The position numbers and the translations under genes were made by a program. A stretch of 64,000 nt of DNA from Thermocatellispora tengchongensis. GTDB lineage: Bacteria; Actinomycetota; Actinomycetes; Streptosporangiales; Streptosporangiaceae. The stretch is taken from assembly GCF_014202315.1 (NCBI RefSeq), contig NZ_JACHGN010000003.1, positions 186,001 through 250,000 on the forward strand. The letters are read 5' to 3'. Within the stretch, counting starts at the first letter, position 1, and each line of letters starts with the position of its first letter. Of the stretch, positions 8,790-22,226 are shown piece by piece. A model generated the notes under the pieces. That model did no database searches. It worked only from the letters and a program-made list of their open reading frames with translations, and was not told where the DNA came from.

Positions 8790-10346
8790 TCAGGCCGCGG
8801 AGAGGGTGGCGGCGATGGCCGCCCGCAGGCCACGCAGCCGGTCCAGGGGCAGGTCGAGCGGGGTGGCGTCGGCGGCCCACGGGGCGGTCTCGGCGATGAG
8901 AGCGCGGGCCTGGCGCTTGGTGAGGCCGGCGCGGGCCGCGATCAGGGCCTCGCGCCAGGTGTTGGCGACCTTGCCGTGCGCGTTGTCCAGGATGCGGCGC
9001 AGCACCCGGCCGGGTTCGTCGCCGGGCACGGCGACGCGCTCGGCCAGCACGCTCCCGCCGGAGTCGCCCGCGCTGATCGCGTAGACGGGCGAGAGCAGGT
9101 CGGCCAGGCCGGGCAGGTCGTCGAGCGGCGCGGCCGGCTCCACCCGCGCGTACGCCGCCCGCGTCGCCAGCAGCAGCCGCGGCAGCGCCGCCTCCAGCCC
9201 GGCCGGCAGGGCGATGGCGACCCGCTCCGGGTGCGCCGCGTACGGCTTGGCCAGCCAGGTGCTCAGCCGGGCGCGCGGCACCCGCGGCGCCAGGTCGCCC
9301 GGCCACTCGCCCACCAGCACCTCGGCCGTGCCGCCCGCGACCTCGATCCCGGCGGCGCCCGGCGCGCCGGGGGCGGGGGCGGCGGCCTCGGTGGACTGGG
9401 GGCCCTTGGTGTAGATCGCGGTGGCCAGGCGGTCCACCCGGGCCGACACCGCGGGCCAGGTCTTGGTGGTGGGGCGCAGGACGTACATGTCGGCGGCCGA
9501 GCCGATGGCCTCGGCGCCGTGGTAGCGGTTGAAGTCGGGGTACATGGCCTCGTAGACCAGGTTCAGCGCCGAGAGCGCGTGCTGCACCTTCAGCGCCAGC
9601 GCCGGGGTGCGCTCGCTCACCCCGTACGCCAGCAGGACGCGCCCCCGGTCCCGGTCGCGCAGGCCCTCGGCGGCACGGGCCACGAACAGGCCGACGCCCT
9701 CGGCGGTGTAGGGCGGGTCGGTGATCGCCAGGTCGGCGTACGCGCGGGCGGCGGGGGGCAGGCCGAGGCGCAGGTCGGCCCAGCGCGTGTGCACGCTCAC
9801 GCCGAGCCGGGCCGCCCCCGCGGCGATGTAGCCGAGGATGCGGTCGTCGATGTCCACCACCGTGACCTCCAGCCCGGGGTGGACCATGGCGGCGGCCAGC
9901 GAGGTGAGGTCGTGGTCGCCCACGCACAGCAGCCGCGCCCCGTCGAGGGAGAAGCGCGTGCCAAGCAGCAGCGCCCGGCGGACCACGGTGTCGGCCGTCG
10001 CCGCCACGTGGTCGAGCACGTGACGCCCCCGCGGAGCCTTCGCGATCAGCTCCGCCATTTGTTCTACCACCTGCGCGTGGGCGGGCAGCAGGTGGGTCAC
10101 CGGGTCGGCGGGCGAGGGCGGGGCCTCCACCGGGGCGGGCGGGAGGCGGAAGCGGTCGCCGGAGTGCTCCAGATCGGGCAGCTCGCGCAGCAGCGCCTCG
10201 ATCGTGCGGCGGGACGTGGCGCTCTCGCGCACCAGGTCGCCCAGGGTCCACCAGCGCCCGTCGGACAGCAGCGCCAGGGCGGCGCGCAGCCGCCTGGCGT
10301 CCACGCCCGCCTCGGCGATGAGCGCGCGCACACCGTCATCAGCCAT
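8790..10346 (-). CDS. Bis-aminopropyl spermidine synthase (BpsA)-like enzyme
   Basis: A 518-residue protein. The core (about residues 85-330) matches the BpsA/PF01861 family, which transfers aminopropyl groups from decarboxylated SAM to make branched polyamines in thermophiles. Visible motifs are LLCVGDHDL (cofactor-binding loop), VTVVDIDDRIL (acidic end of the second strand) and ITDPPY with D210-P-P-Y213. The N-terminal 70 residues look like a winged helix (DGRWWTLGDLVRESATSRRTIEALL). The C-terminal 180 residues are an actinobacterial extension, with a segment near KVANTWREALIAARAGLTKR. ATG 10346 follows AAGGTGAT. The actual substrate is unproven; a DNA or RNA methyltransferase-like role cannot be excluded from the DPPY motif. 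It converges with the 8102 gene and diverges from gltB. Confidence 0.75.
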   Translation of the reverse strand: MADDGVRALIAEAGVDARRLRAALALLSDGRWWTLGDLVRESATSRRTIEALLRELPDLEHSGDRFRLPPAPVEAPPSPADPVTHLLPAHAQVVEQMAELIAKAPRGRHVLDHVAATADTVVRRALLLGTRFSLDGARLLCVGDHDLTSLAAAMVHPGLEVTVVDIDDRILGYIAAGAARLGVSVHTRWADLRLGLPPAARAYADLAITDPPYTAEGVGLFVARAAEGLRDRDRGRVLLAYGVSERTPALALKVQHALSALNLVYEAMYPDFNRYHGAEAIGSAADMYVLRPTTKTWPAVSARVDRLATAIYTKGPQSTEAAAPAPGAPGAAGIEVAGGTAEVLVGEWPGDLAPRVPRARLSTWLAKPYAAHPERVAIALPAGLEAALPRLLLATRAAYARVEPAAPLDDLPGLADLLSPVYAISAGDSGGSVLAERVAVPGDEPGRVLRRILDNAHGKVANTWREALIAARAGLTKRQARALIAETAPWAADATPLDLPLDRLRGLRAAIAATLSAA

Positions 10347-10513
10347 GCCGATCACCTTATGCCCTGGTCGGCCCACGGATGCCCGCTCGGCCCCGCCGGA
10401 CGCTCCGCCCGGCGAACCCGCTCGCGCGCCGGCCGCCGGGAGCGGGACCTTCGGCTCTGGCCAGGGGGCGAATCGTGGAATATCGTGTCGGAGCCTCGCC
10501 GTTATGCCCGGGG

Positions 10514-10529
10514 GTGGCAGCGCTGCCAC
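10514..10529. promoter_or_regulatory. Perfect 16-bp palindrome between bpsA-like gene and gltB
   Basis: GTGGCAGC-GCTGCCAC is a perfect inverted repeat in the 334-bp divergent intergenic region (10347-10680). A TAATCT hexamer at 10601-10606 could be the -10 of the gltB promoter. The palindrome may be an operator for either gene; no regulator is identified. Otherwise the region shows no gene. Confidence 0.4.
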
Positions 10530-10680
10530 TGAGAGTTCACCCGGACTGCCGTCAATGTTCGCGATGTAGACCTGGTGGGCACTATTCCGGCAGGGTGAGG
10601 TAATCTCTACCCACAATCGCAGCAGGGCCAACGTCGTCCCTCGCCAGCACGAAGCAGACGAAGACGACGGGAGGGATTCA

Positions 10681-15189
<4,509 letters not shown>

Positions 15190-15204
15190 AAAAGGGGGGT
15201 ACTC

Positions 15205-16689
15205 ATGGCCGACCCGAGGGGTTTCCTGACGCACGAGCGCGAGCTGCCGGCGCGTCGTCCGATCGACGTCCGCATCCGCGACTGGCGCGAGGTCTACGAG
15301 GACTTCCCCAGGCCCGCGCTCAGCAGGCAGGCGGCGCGCTGCATGGACTGCGGCATCCCGTTCTGCCACAACGGCTGCCCGCTGGGCAACCTGATCCCGG
15401 AGTGGAACGACCTGGTCTTCCGCGACGACTGGCGCGAGGCGATCGAGCGTCTGCACGCGACCAACAACTTCCCGGAGTTCACCGGCCGCCTCTGCCCGGC
15501 GCCGTGTGAGGCCGCGTGCGTGCTCGGCATCAACTCCGACCCGGTGACGATCAAGCGGGTCGAGGTCGAGATCATCGACCGGGCCTTCGAGGAGGGCTGG
15601 GTCACGCCGCAGCCGCCGGTGAGCAAGACCGGCAAGAAGGTCGCGGTCATCGGCTCCGGCCCGGCCGGGCTCGCCGCCGCCCAGCAGCTCACCCGCGCCG
15701 GGCACGACGTCACGGTCTACGAGCGCGCCGACCGCATCGGCGGCCTGCTGCGCTACGGCATCCCCGAGTTCAAGATGGAGAAGCGGCACATCGACCGCCG
15801 CCTGGACCAGATGCGCGCCGAGGGCACCGAGTTCCGCACCGGCGTCAACGTCGGCGTGGACATCACCGCGGCCGAGCTGCGCGAGCGGTACGACGCGGTC
15901 GTGCTGGCCGGCGGCGCCACCAAGTGGCGCGACCTGTCCGTGCCCGGCCGCGAGTTCAAGGGCATCTACCAGGCGATGGAGTACCTCCCGCTGGCCAACA
16001 AGGTGCAGGAGGGCGACTTCGAGGTCTCGCCGATCTCGGCCGAGGGCAAGCACGTGGTCGTGATCGGCGGCGGCGACACCGGCGCCGACTGCATCGGCAC
16101 CGCCCTGCGCCAGGGCGCGGCCTCGGTCACCCAACTGGAGATCATGCCCCAGCCCCCGGCGACCCGCCCCGGCAACCAGCCGTGGCCGACGTTCCCCATC
16201 CTGTTCAAGATGGAGAGCGCGCACGAGGAGCTGGCCGACAAGGGCGGCGCCCGCGTCTACGCGGCCTCCACCACCGAGTTCGTCGGCGACGAGGACGGCA
16301 ACGTCCGCGCGCTCCGCCTGGTCGAGGTCGAGGGCCCCCAGACCGGCTTCAAGCCGATCCCGGGCACCGAACGCGAGATCCCGGCCGAGCTGGTCACCCT
16401 GTCCATGGGCTTCCTCGGCCCGGAGAAGGGCGCCCTGCTCACCGACTTCGCCGAGATGTCCGGCGACCCGGAGGGCTTCTTCGACCAGCGCAGCAACGTC
16501 GCCCGCGACAAGTCGTACATGACGGGCCTGGACGGCGTCTTCGTCGCCGGCGACATGGGCCGCGGCCAGTCCCTCATCGTCTGGGCCATCGCCGAGGGCC
16601 GCTCCGCCGCCGCCGCCGTGGACTCCTACCTCACCGGCGAAACCGTCCTGCCCACCCCCATCCCCCCCACCGCCCGCCCCCTGGTCTGA
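15205..16689 (+). CDS. gltD: Glutamate synthase (NADPH) small subunit
   Basis: GltD takes electrons from NADPH through FAD and iron-sulfur clusters to the GltB FMN site. The 494-residue protein has an N-terminal ferredoxin-like region with two cysteine groups (CMDCGIPFCHNGCP and CPAPCEAACVLG). An FAD-binding dinucleotide fold follows (VIGSGPAGLAAAQQL), then the NADPH-binding fold (VVIGGGDTGADC) and the terminal FAD contact GDMGRGQSL. The ATG follows AAAAGGGGGG. It forms an operon with gltB, ending at the hairpin just downstream. Confidence 0.98.
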   Translation: MADPRGFLTHERELPARRPIDVRIRDWREVYEDFPRPALSRQAARCMDCGIPFCHNGCPLGNLIPEWNDLVFRDDWREAIERLHATNNFPEFTGRLCPAPCEAACVLGINSDPVTIKRVEVEIIDRAFEEGWVTPQPPVSKTGKKVAVIGSGPAGLAAAQQLTRAGHDVTVYERADRIGGLLRYGIPEFKMEKRHIDRRLDQMRAEGTEFRTGVNVGVDITAAELRERYDAVVLAGGATKWRDLSVPGREFKGIYQAMEYLPLANKVQEGDFEVSPISAEGKHVVVIGGGDTGADCIGTALRQGAASVTQLEIMPQPPATRPGNQPWPTFPILFKMESAHEELADKGGARVYAASTTEFVGDEDGNVRALRLVEVEGPQTGFKPIPGTEREIPAELVTLSMGFLGPEKGALLTDFAEMSGDPEGFFDQRSNVARDKSYMTGLDGVFVAGDMGRGQSLIVWAIAEGRSAAAAVDSYLTGETVLPTPIPPTARPLV

Positions 16690-16701
16690 CCGACCTCGAA
16701 A

Positions 16702-16733
16702 GCGGCCCCCGCCCCACCAGGGCCGGGGGCCGC
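16702..16733 (+). terminator. gltBD terminator hairpin
   Basis: GCGGCCCCCGCCC pairs with GGGCCGGGGGCCGC around a CACCA loop, giving a 12-13 bp GC-only stem with one bulge that starts 13 nt after the gltD stop. Confidence 0.7.
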
Positions 16734-16740
16734 CCCATTT

Positions 16741-16810
16741 CCCATCCCGTCCACCCCCGACCGGTCCCATCCCGTCCACCCGCGACCGGTCCCATCCCGT
16801 CCCCCCGACC
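16741..16810. repeat. 25-bp tandem repeat (two and a half copies)
   Basis: CCCATCCCGTCCACCC(C/G)CGACCGGT occurs at 16741 and 16766, with a truncated third copy from 16791. It lies in the 616-bp gene-free stretch between gltD and the protease gene. The rest of that stretch (to 17305) shows only GC-rich, apparently noncoding sequence, then a less GC-rich protease leader that contains the palindrome TGACATGTCA (17195-17204). Confidence 0.85.
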
Positions 16811-17194
16811 AGGAGGGGCTGCGCGTACCGAGCCCCACCCGGCAGAGGGTGCACTCTCCCGGCGCCCCGGCCGACCCGCGGCGGCCCCGCGCCCAAGCCC
16901 TGGCCGACGTCCGGCCCAGGCGTCCCGTCCGCCCGTGTGCCTCCTGCGCGGGGCCAATGCGCCGTGCCATGAGACAGGAAGCGCGCGTCCATACCGGCGG
17001 CGGACGCACCCGGGGCCGCGCAATCGGCATGCGACTCACCGGCCTCAGCCGGGACGGGCTCGCAACCGGCACCCCGGGCCGTGGAGGACATCCCGTGGGA
17101 CTGGTCGTGGAAGGGGCGGCGCCTCATCGTCCCGCGTGGTCGTTGCTCTGACGGTGAGGGGTGGCGCCGGCCGGGGTGGGGTCGGGAGCTGGGG

Positions 17195-17204
17195 TGACAT
17201 GTCA
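17195..17204. promoter_or_regulatory. Palindrome upstream of the protease gene
   Basis: TGACATGTCA is a perfect 10-bp inverted repeat about 100 nt before the protease start, in a locally A/T-richer stretch likely to contain its promoter. A second, looser inverted repeat (CAGGG...CCCTG, 17250-17266) follows. Operator function is only inferred. Confidence 0.3.
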
Positions 17205-17305
17205 TGGCAATGTGTGAAAAAGGACCTAAAAGAGGGAAGTGGTTGCGCTCAGGGTGATGTGCCCTGAAAAGATGAGCCTTCTGTATCGGCCGGACTGGAG
17301 GGCGG

Positions 17306-19003
17306 ATGGAGCGGGGGAACAGGCGCAGGGGAGGCGTGGCGGTCGTCGCGGCCCTTGCGGTCGCGGGGTCGGTGGCCGGTGTGGCCCCCGTGGGCGTTCT
17401 GGCGGCCGGCGGGGGCACGGCCGGGAGCGCGGACGCGACCTACCGGAACTACATGGTCTTCTACGCCGACGGGGCGCGCTCACAGGCCGTCAGCGACGTC
17501 GAGAGGGCCGGGGGTACCAACGTGTCCCCGGGCGACCCTCGGCTCGGCTACGTGGTCGCCAGGGGCCCGGGAGACCGGTTCCTGGAGGCGCTGGCCTCCA
17601 GTGACGCCGTGGTGGGGGTGTCCTCCAACCGCAAGATCGGCACGGCGGTCGCCACCAGGGTCGCACCGGAGGTCGACAAGGACCTCGCCGCGCGCGCCCC
17701 TCTGGACGGGGCCGCCGCCGAGGGCGCCGAGCCGTTGTCCGGGCGGCAGTGGGACATGAGGCTCATCGGCGCCACGCCCGACAAGTCGTACAAGAAGGCG
17801 CCGGGCAGCAAGAAGGTGCTCGTCGGCATCATCGACACCGGCGTGGACGGCACCCACCCCGACATCGCGCCCAACTTCGACCGCGCGCTCAGCCGCAACT
17901 TCGTCACCGACAAGCCCAAGGACCCCAACGGCGAGACCTTCGACGGCCCGTGCGAGGTCACGAGCTGCAAGGACCCCGTGGACGCCGACGACAACGGCCA
18001 CGGCACCCACGTCGCGAGCACCATCGGCTCGCCGATCAACGGCCTGGGCGTGGCGGGCGTCGCGCCGAACGTCACGCTGGTCAACCTGCGCGCCGGCCAG
18101 GACTCCGGGCTGTTCTTCCTCAAGCCCAGCATGGACGCGCTCACGTACGCCGCCGACAACGGCATCGACGTCGTCAACATGAGCTACTACGTGGACCCGT
18201 GGCTGTTCAACTGCACGGCCAACCCCTCCGACTCCAAGGCCGAGCAGATGGAGCAGCGGGGCATCATCACCGGCATGCAGCGGGCGCTGGACTACGCCCG
18301 CAAGCGCGGCGTCACGCTGATCAGCGCCATCGGCAACGGCTCCACCGACCTCGGCAAGCCGAAGACCGACACCAGCAGCCCGGACTACCCGCAGGGCGAG
18401 GAGCGTACGCGCAAGGTCAACAACTCCTGCCTGAACGTGCCCGCCGAGTCCAAGGGCGTGATCTCGGTCTCCTCGGTCGGGCCGAACGGCGTCAAGGCGT
18501 ACTACTCCGACTACGGCATCGAGCAGACCGACCTGTCCGCCCCCGGCGGCGACGAGTTCAACCCGTCCACCCGCAGGAGCGACGTCACCCGTACGATCCT
18601 GGCCGCCGCCCCGGAGAAGCTGCTGCGCACCCAGGGCCTGATCGACAAGGACGGCGAGCCGAAGTCCTCCGCGGTCGTGCGCGACTGCAAGGACGGCACC
18701 TGCGCCTACTACCAGTACCTTCAGGGCACCTCCATGGCCGCCCCGCACGCCGCCGGCGTCGCCGCCATCCTGGTCAGCCGCTTCGGCCAGCCCGGCAAGG
18801 GCGGCCTCACGCTCGACCCCAAGACGGTCCAGCGCCTGCTGTACGCCAGCGCCACCGAGAAGAAGTGCCCCAGCCCGCGGGCCCACGTCTATCGCGCCAC
18901 CGGCGCCAAGACGGTGCACGTGTGCGAGGGCGGCAAGTCGCGCAACGGCTTCTACGGCCACGGCATCGTCAACGCCGCCAAGGCCGCCACGATCAAGCGC
19001 TGA
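17306..19003 (+). CDS. Secreted subtilisin-like serine protease (S8)
   Basis: A 565-residue extracellular protease. It has an Arg-rich n-region and hydrophobic signal peptide (about 1-40), an inhibitor-like propeptide (about 45-125, beginning YRNYMVFYADGARSQ) and a peptidase S8 catalytic domain. The triad is visible as Asp177 (IIDTGVDGTHPD), His232 (NGHGTHVAS) and Ser476 (GTSMAAPHAAG). The oxyanion asparagine is in SAIGNGS. Several paired cysteines occur (GPCEVTSC, RDCKDGTC), fitting a secreted enzyme. The strong ribosome-binding site GGAGGG precedes the ATG. It stands alone. It probably serves nutrient acquisition or protein turnover; the substrate is unknown. Confidence 0.93.
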   Translation: MERGNRRRGGVAVVAALAVAGSVAGVAPVGVLAAGGGTAGSADATYRNYMVFYADGARSQAVSDVERAGGTNVSPGDPRLGYVVARGPGDRFLEALASSDAVVGVSSNRKIGTAVATRVAPEVDKDLAARAPLDGAAAEGAEPLSGRQWDMRLIGATPDKSYKKAPGSKKVLVGIIDTGVDGTHPDIAPNFDRALSRNFVTDKPKDPNGETFDGPCEVTSCKDPVDADDNGHGTHVASTIGSPINGLGVAGVAPNVTLVNLRAGQDSGLFFLKPSMDALTYAADNGIDVVNMSYYVDPWLFNCTANPSDSKAEQMEQRGIITGMQRALDYARKRGVTLISAIGNGSTDLGKPKTDTSSPDYPQGEERTRKVNNSCLNVPAESKGVISVSSVGPNGVKAYYSDYGIEQTDLSAPGGDEFNPSTRRSDVTRTILAAAPEKLLRTQGLIDKDGEPKSSAVVRDCKDGTCAYYQYLQGTSMAAPHAAGVAAILVSRFGQPGKGGLTLDPKTVQRLLYASATEKKCPSPRAHVYRATGAKTVHVCEGGKSRNGFYGHGIVNAAKAATIKR

Positions 19004-19075
19004 GGCGGGGTACCCAGCCCGGCCTGAGTACTCGCACGGATGCCGGGCCGCCCGCGGGCGGCCTACCGTCAGGAC

Positions 19076-19471
19076 ATGATCTACCGGCTGGTCGGCGAGA
19101 CGGCGATGGTCGTCCACTTCCTGGTGCTGGTCTACATGGCCTTCGGCGGGTTCCTCGCCTGGCGGTGGCCGCGGGCGATCTGGCCGCACGCGGCCATCGC
19201 CGCCTGGGGTCTCATCTCGGTCACCACCGGCGTGGAGTGCCCGCTCACCATCGTGGAGAACTGGGGCAGGCACAACGCCGGGCTCGAAGGGCTGCGGCCG
19301 AGCGGGTTCATCGACCACTACATCGAGGGCGTGGTGTATCCCGAGGAGTACACCACCGCCGTCAGGTGGGCGGTCGCGGCCGTGGTGCTGTCCTCCTGGG
19401 CCGGGTTCGTCCTGCTACGGCGCCGCGCCCGGACGCCGAGGGAGGACGAAGCCGTGTCCGGGACGCGATAA
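19076..19471 (+). CDS. DUF2784 family membrane protein
   Basis: A 131-residue integral membrane protein matching DUF2784, a widespread family without known function. Three hydrophobic segments are visible (about 5-25, 35-55 and 98-118). The family's conserved core appears as TTGVECPLTIVENWGR and the FIDHYIEG motif. ATG 19076 begins directly at the first helix; an ATG at 19040 would add a basic segment without homology. It is 72 bp after the protease gene and may be independent. Confidence 0.85.
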   Translation: MIYRLVGETAMVVHFLVLVYMAFGGFLAWRWPRAIWPHAAIAAWGLISVTTGVECPLTIVENWGRHNAGLEGLRPSGFIDHYIEGVVYPEEYTTAVRWAVAAVVLSSWAGFVLLRRRARTPREDEAVSGTR

Positions 19472-19563
19472 CGTGAGGGCGATGGCAGGTAGTCACCCAG
19501 ATTTTCGGTCCCGCTGCCGGCATCGTCATCACCAAGTGGTCTGTACCAATTAAGGTGGGACCC

Positions 19564-20997
19564 GTGACTCGTCGCGCGAAGATTGTCTGCACTCTAGGTC
19601 CGGCCACGTCGTCTCCGGAGCGTATCCGCGAGCTCATCGCGGCGGGGATGGACGTCGCCCGCTTCAACCTCAGCCACGGCAGCCACGAGCTGCACAAGGA
19701 GATCTACGACAGGGTGAAGGAGGCGGCGGCCGAGCTCGGCCGCGGTGTAGGGCTGCTCGCCGACCTGCAGGGGCCGAAGATTCGCGTCGGCAAGTTCGCC
19801 GAGGGCCCGGTGCGGCTCGGCTTCGGCGACGTCTTCGCCATCACGACCGAGAACGTCCCCGGCGACCGCGACCAGGTGTCCACCACCTACGCCGGGCTGC
19901 CCAAGGACGTCCACCCCGGCGACACGATCCTGGTCGACGACGGCCGCGTGGTGCTGGAGGTCACCGGCGTCGAGGGGCCGAGGGTCACCACCAAGGTCGT
20001 CATCGGCGGCATGATCTCCGACAACAAGGGGCTCAACCTGCCGGGCGTCAACGTCAGCGCGCCCGCCCTGACCGACAAGGACGAGGCCGACCTGCGCTGG
20101 GCCCTGCGCACCGGGTTCGACATGATCGCGCTGTCCTTCGTGCGCCGGCCCTCCGACGCCGACGTGGTGCGCAACATCATGGAGCAGGAGGCCGTACGCC
20201 TGCCCCTGCTCGCCAAGATCGAGAAGCCGCAGGCGGTGGAACGGCTCCCCGAGATCGTCGAGGCGTTCGACGGCATCATGGTCGCCCGCGGCGACCTCGG
20301 TGTGGAGCTCCCGCTCGAAGACGTGCCGATCGTGCAGAAGCGGGCGATCGAGCTGTGCCGCGAGAAGGCCCGCCCGGTCATCGTCGCCACCCAGATGCTC
20401 GACTCCATGATGAACGCCCCGCGTCCCACGCGCGCCGAGGCGTCCGACGTCGCCAACGCGGTCATGGACGGCACCGACGCCGTCATGCTCTCCGGCGAGA
20501 CCTCGGTCGGCAACTACCCGATCGAGGCGGTCGCCACCATGGACCGCATCGCCTGCGCCGCCGAGCGCGCCTCCCTGGAGGCCACCCACACCCTGGAGCG
20601 CATGCCCGAGACCGTGGGCGGCGCCATCGCCCGCGCCGCGGCCGAGGTCGGCGCCATCGTCGGCGCCAAGGTCCTGGTCGCCTTCACCATGTCCGGCGAG
20701 ACGGCCCGCCGCCTGGCCCGCTACCGCTCCCCGATCCCGCTGATCGCCTTCACCTCGTCCCCGCACGTCCGCGGCCAGCTCTCCCTGACCTGGGGCGTCG
20801 AGACCTTCCACGTCCCGTTCGTGCACCACACCGACGACATGGTCCGCCAGGTGGAGTCCAGCCTCCTCACCCTGGGCCGCTGCGAGAAGGGCGACAAGGT
20901 CGTCATCGTCGCCGGCTCCCCGCCCGGCACCCACGGCTCCACCAACGCCCTCCGCGTCCACACCATCGGCTCCGCCGTCTCCCACCCGGCGAGCTGA
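19564..20997 (+). CDS. pyk: Pyruvate kinase
   Basis: Pyk transfers phosphate from phosphoenolpyruvate to ADP, the last step of glycolysis. The 477-residue protein has the N-terminal RAKIVCTLGPAT, GMDVARFNLSHG (substrate Arg), the signature segment LPLLAKIEKPQAVERL (catalytic Lys), MVARGDLGVELP (Mg-binding Asp) and ATQMLDSM. A C-terminal allosteric domain begins about residue 345. GTG 19564 is chosen because AAGGTGG lies 6-7 nt before it; GTG 19555 overlaps that ribosome-binding site. Confidence 0.97.
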   Translation: MTRRAKIVCTLGPATSSPERIRELIAAGMDVARFNLSHGSHELHKEIYDRVKEAAAELGRGVGLLADLQGPKIRVGKFAEGPVRLGFGDVFAITTENVPGDRDQVSTTYAGLPKDVHPGDTILVDDGRVVLEVTGVEGPRVTTKVVIGGMISDNKGLNLPGVNVSAPALTDKDEADLRWALRTGFDMIALSFVRRPSDADVVRNIMEQEAVRLPLLAKIEKPQAVERLPEIVEAFDGIMVARGDLGVELPLEDVPIVQKRAIELCREKARPVIVATQMLDSMMNAPRPTRAEASDVANAVMDGTDAVMLSGETSVGNYPIEAVATMDRIACAAERASLEATHTLERMPETVGGAIARAAAEVGAIVGAKVLVAFTMSGETARRLARYRSPIPLIAFTSSPHVRGQLSLTWGVETFHVPFVHHTDDMVRQVESSLLTLGRCEKGDKVVIVAGSPPGTHGSTNALRVHTIGSAVSHPAS

Positions 20998-21020
20998 CGC
21001 CCTATATCCGGTACGCCGCC

Positions 21021-21126
21021 CTGGTCCGTTGGGCGGTTCCGGTTCGTTAGGCCGCCTTGGTCCGCTGGGCGGTTCCGGTTCGTTGGCCCGCCTTGGTCCG
21101 TAGCGTTCCGGTTCGTTGGGCCGTCC
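21021..21126. repeat. 36-bp tandem repeat (three copies)
   Basis: Units start at 21021, 21057 and 21093. Each contains GGTCCG, then GGTTCCGGTTCGTT and a G/C-rich end; the third is shortened by two bases. They begin 23 bp after the pyk stop codon. Confidence 0.85.
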
Positions 21127-21363
21127 CGGCCGCGTGCCGCGCTCATACGCGCGGCGCGCCCCGTTGTGTCCGGCAGGCCGCGGACGTATGCGGAGGGCCG
21201 GGCTGATGGGTTTACGGGCGGCTGAGGGCGAGCACCAGGCGCGCCCGTCACCGCCGCACCCCTCCGTCGGCGCGGCGGGCCGTGCCGCGTTCTTGTGGGC
21301 AGGCGCGGCCCTGGGGCCCGCCCGCGGTGCCGACTGCGGTCATGAACCTGGGTCGGCAACACG

Positions 21364-21423
21364 GCCACCGGGGTACAGGGCCGCCGGGCGTGGCCACCGG
21401 GGTACAGGGCCGCCGGGCGTGGG
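21364..21423. repeat. 29-bp direct duplication
   Basis: Two adjacent copies of a 29-bp unit opening CCACCGGGGTACAGGGCCGC and ending CGGGCGTGG, followed by a partial third (GGCCGC..GGGCGTGG). Confidence 0.75.
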
Positions 21424-21753
21424 CCGCTGGGCCTGGACCCCTGGGCGTGGACCGCCGGCTGCGCGCCGGGGCGCCGGTCGCTCGCTCTGACGGCTGCGCG
21501 CGACGACTTCGGCCGAGGTCACCAGCGCAGGCACCCCGACCGGGATCCCGGTGTGGTGGGTGTCGGTGGGCACCGATGGCTGGTGTCGCCGGGTCTTGCC
21601 TTGCGTCGGTCGAGCAGGGGTCTGGCCGGGAGCGGCTGGGCCCTGCGAGTGCTTCGGTGCTGCGCGCGCTCGCGCGCGGTATGGGGTGCCGGCTGGGCTG
21701 CCGTCTGTGGATGGTGGCTCGGGGTGGGCGTCTCAGCCGGGGCCGTCTGGTGT

Positions 21754-22045
21754 GGTGGCTGTGGGGGCGGCCTTGGCCGGGGGCGGCGGGCGTGCATGGC
21801 CGGCGCTGCCGGTCTTGACCCCGTCCGTCGCGCAGGGGCGTGGCGGTTGGGCGTTGCCGAGAGCTGCGCGCGCCTGCGCGGCTGAGGGACGGGCCGTCGG
21901 CGACTGAGGGCGGTGGCCTTCGCCCTGGGTTCATGCGCAGGCACTTCGATCCGTGGGTGGCCGTGGCGGGTGCTCTGCCTGCCCGCGCGGCGTGGGCGCC
22001 GGCTGGGCCGGTGGCTGTGGGGGCGGCCTTGGCCGGGGGCGGCGG
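21754..22045. repeat. Pair of 36-bp direct repeats
   Basis: An identical 36-bp sequence opening GGTGGCTGTGGGGGCGGCCT occurs at 21754-21789 and 22010-22045. Weaker similarity (CCGGCTGGG..) extends upstream of both copies, suggesting a larger duplication of about 256 bp that has decayed. Confidence 0.8.
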
Positions 22046-22226
22046 TGTGGCGGGCTCTGGGCCCTTCATGTGCCCGCCGAAGGCTCGTGGGAGCACCACC
22101 GGAACGCAGGCTGGAGCCCTGCGGCTCGGGCCGTACGTCCTGGGGGCGGGGAGGCGTCGGCGGAGGGTAAAGGTGTCGCAAAAATGAGGAAAGCCGCCTG
22201 GCGGGGTGGCCGGGCGGCTTGGTCAG

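Larger units (their letters stand above)
20998..22226. other. Long gene-free, repeat-rich intergenic region
   Basis: About 1.2 kb between pyk and the tRNA holds no frame with credible protein character. Open frames on both strands are low-complexity and lack ribosome-binding sites. It contains a 36-bp tandem repeat at its start, a 29-bp duplication near 21364-21425, and a 36-bp element repeated about 256 bp apart. It may be decayed sequence or a repeat-expansion hot spot. Confidence 0.7.

Noticed and set aside
16626-17072. Minus-strand frames between gltD and the protease gene
   Set aside because: Composition is that of GC-rich repeats; no ribosome-binding site and no recognizable family.
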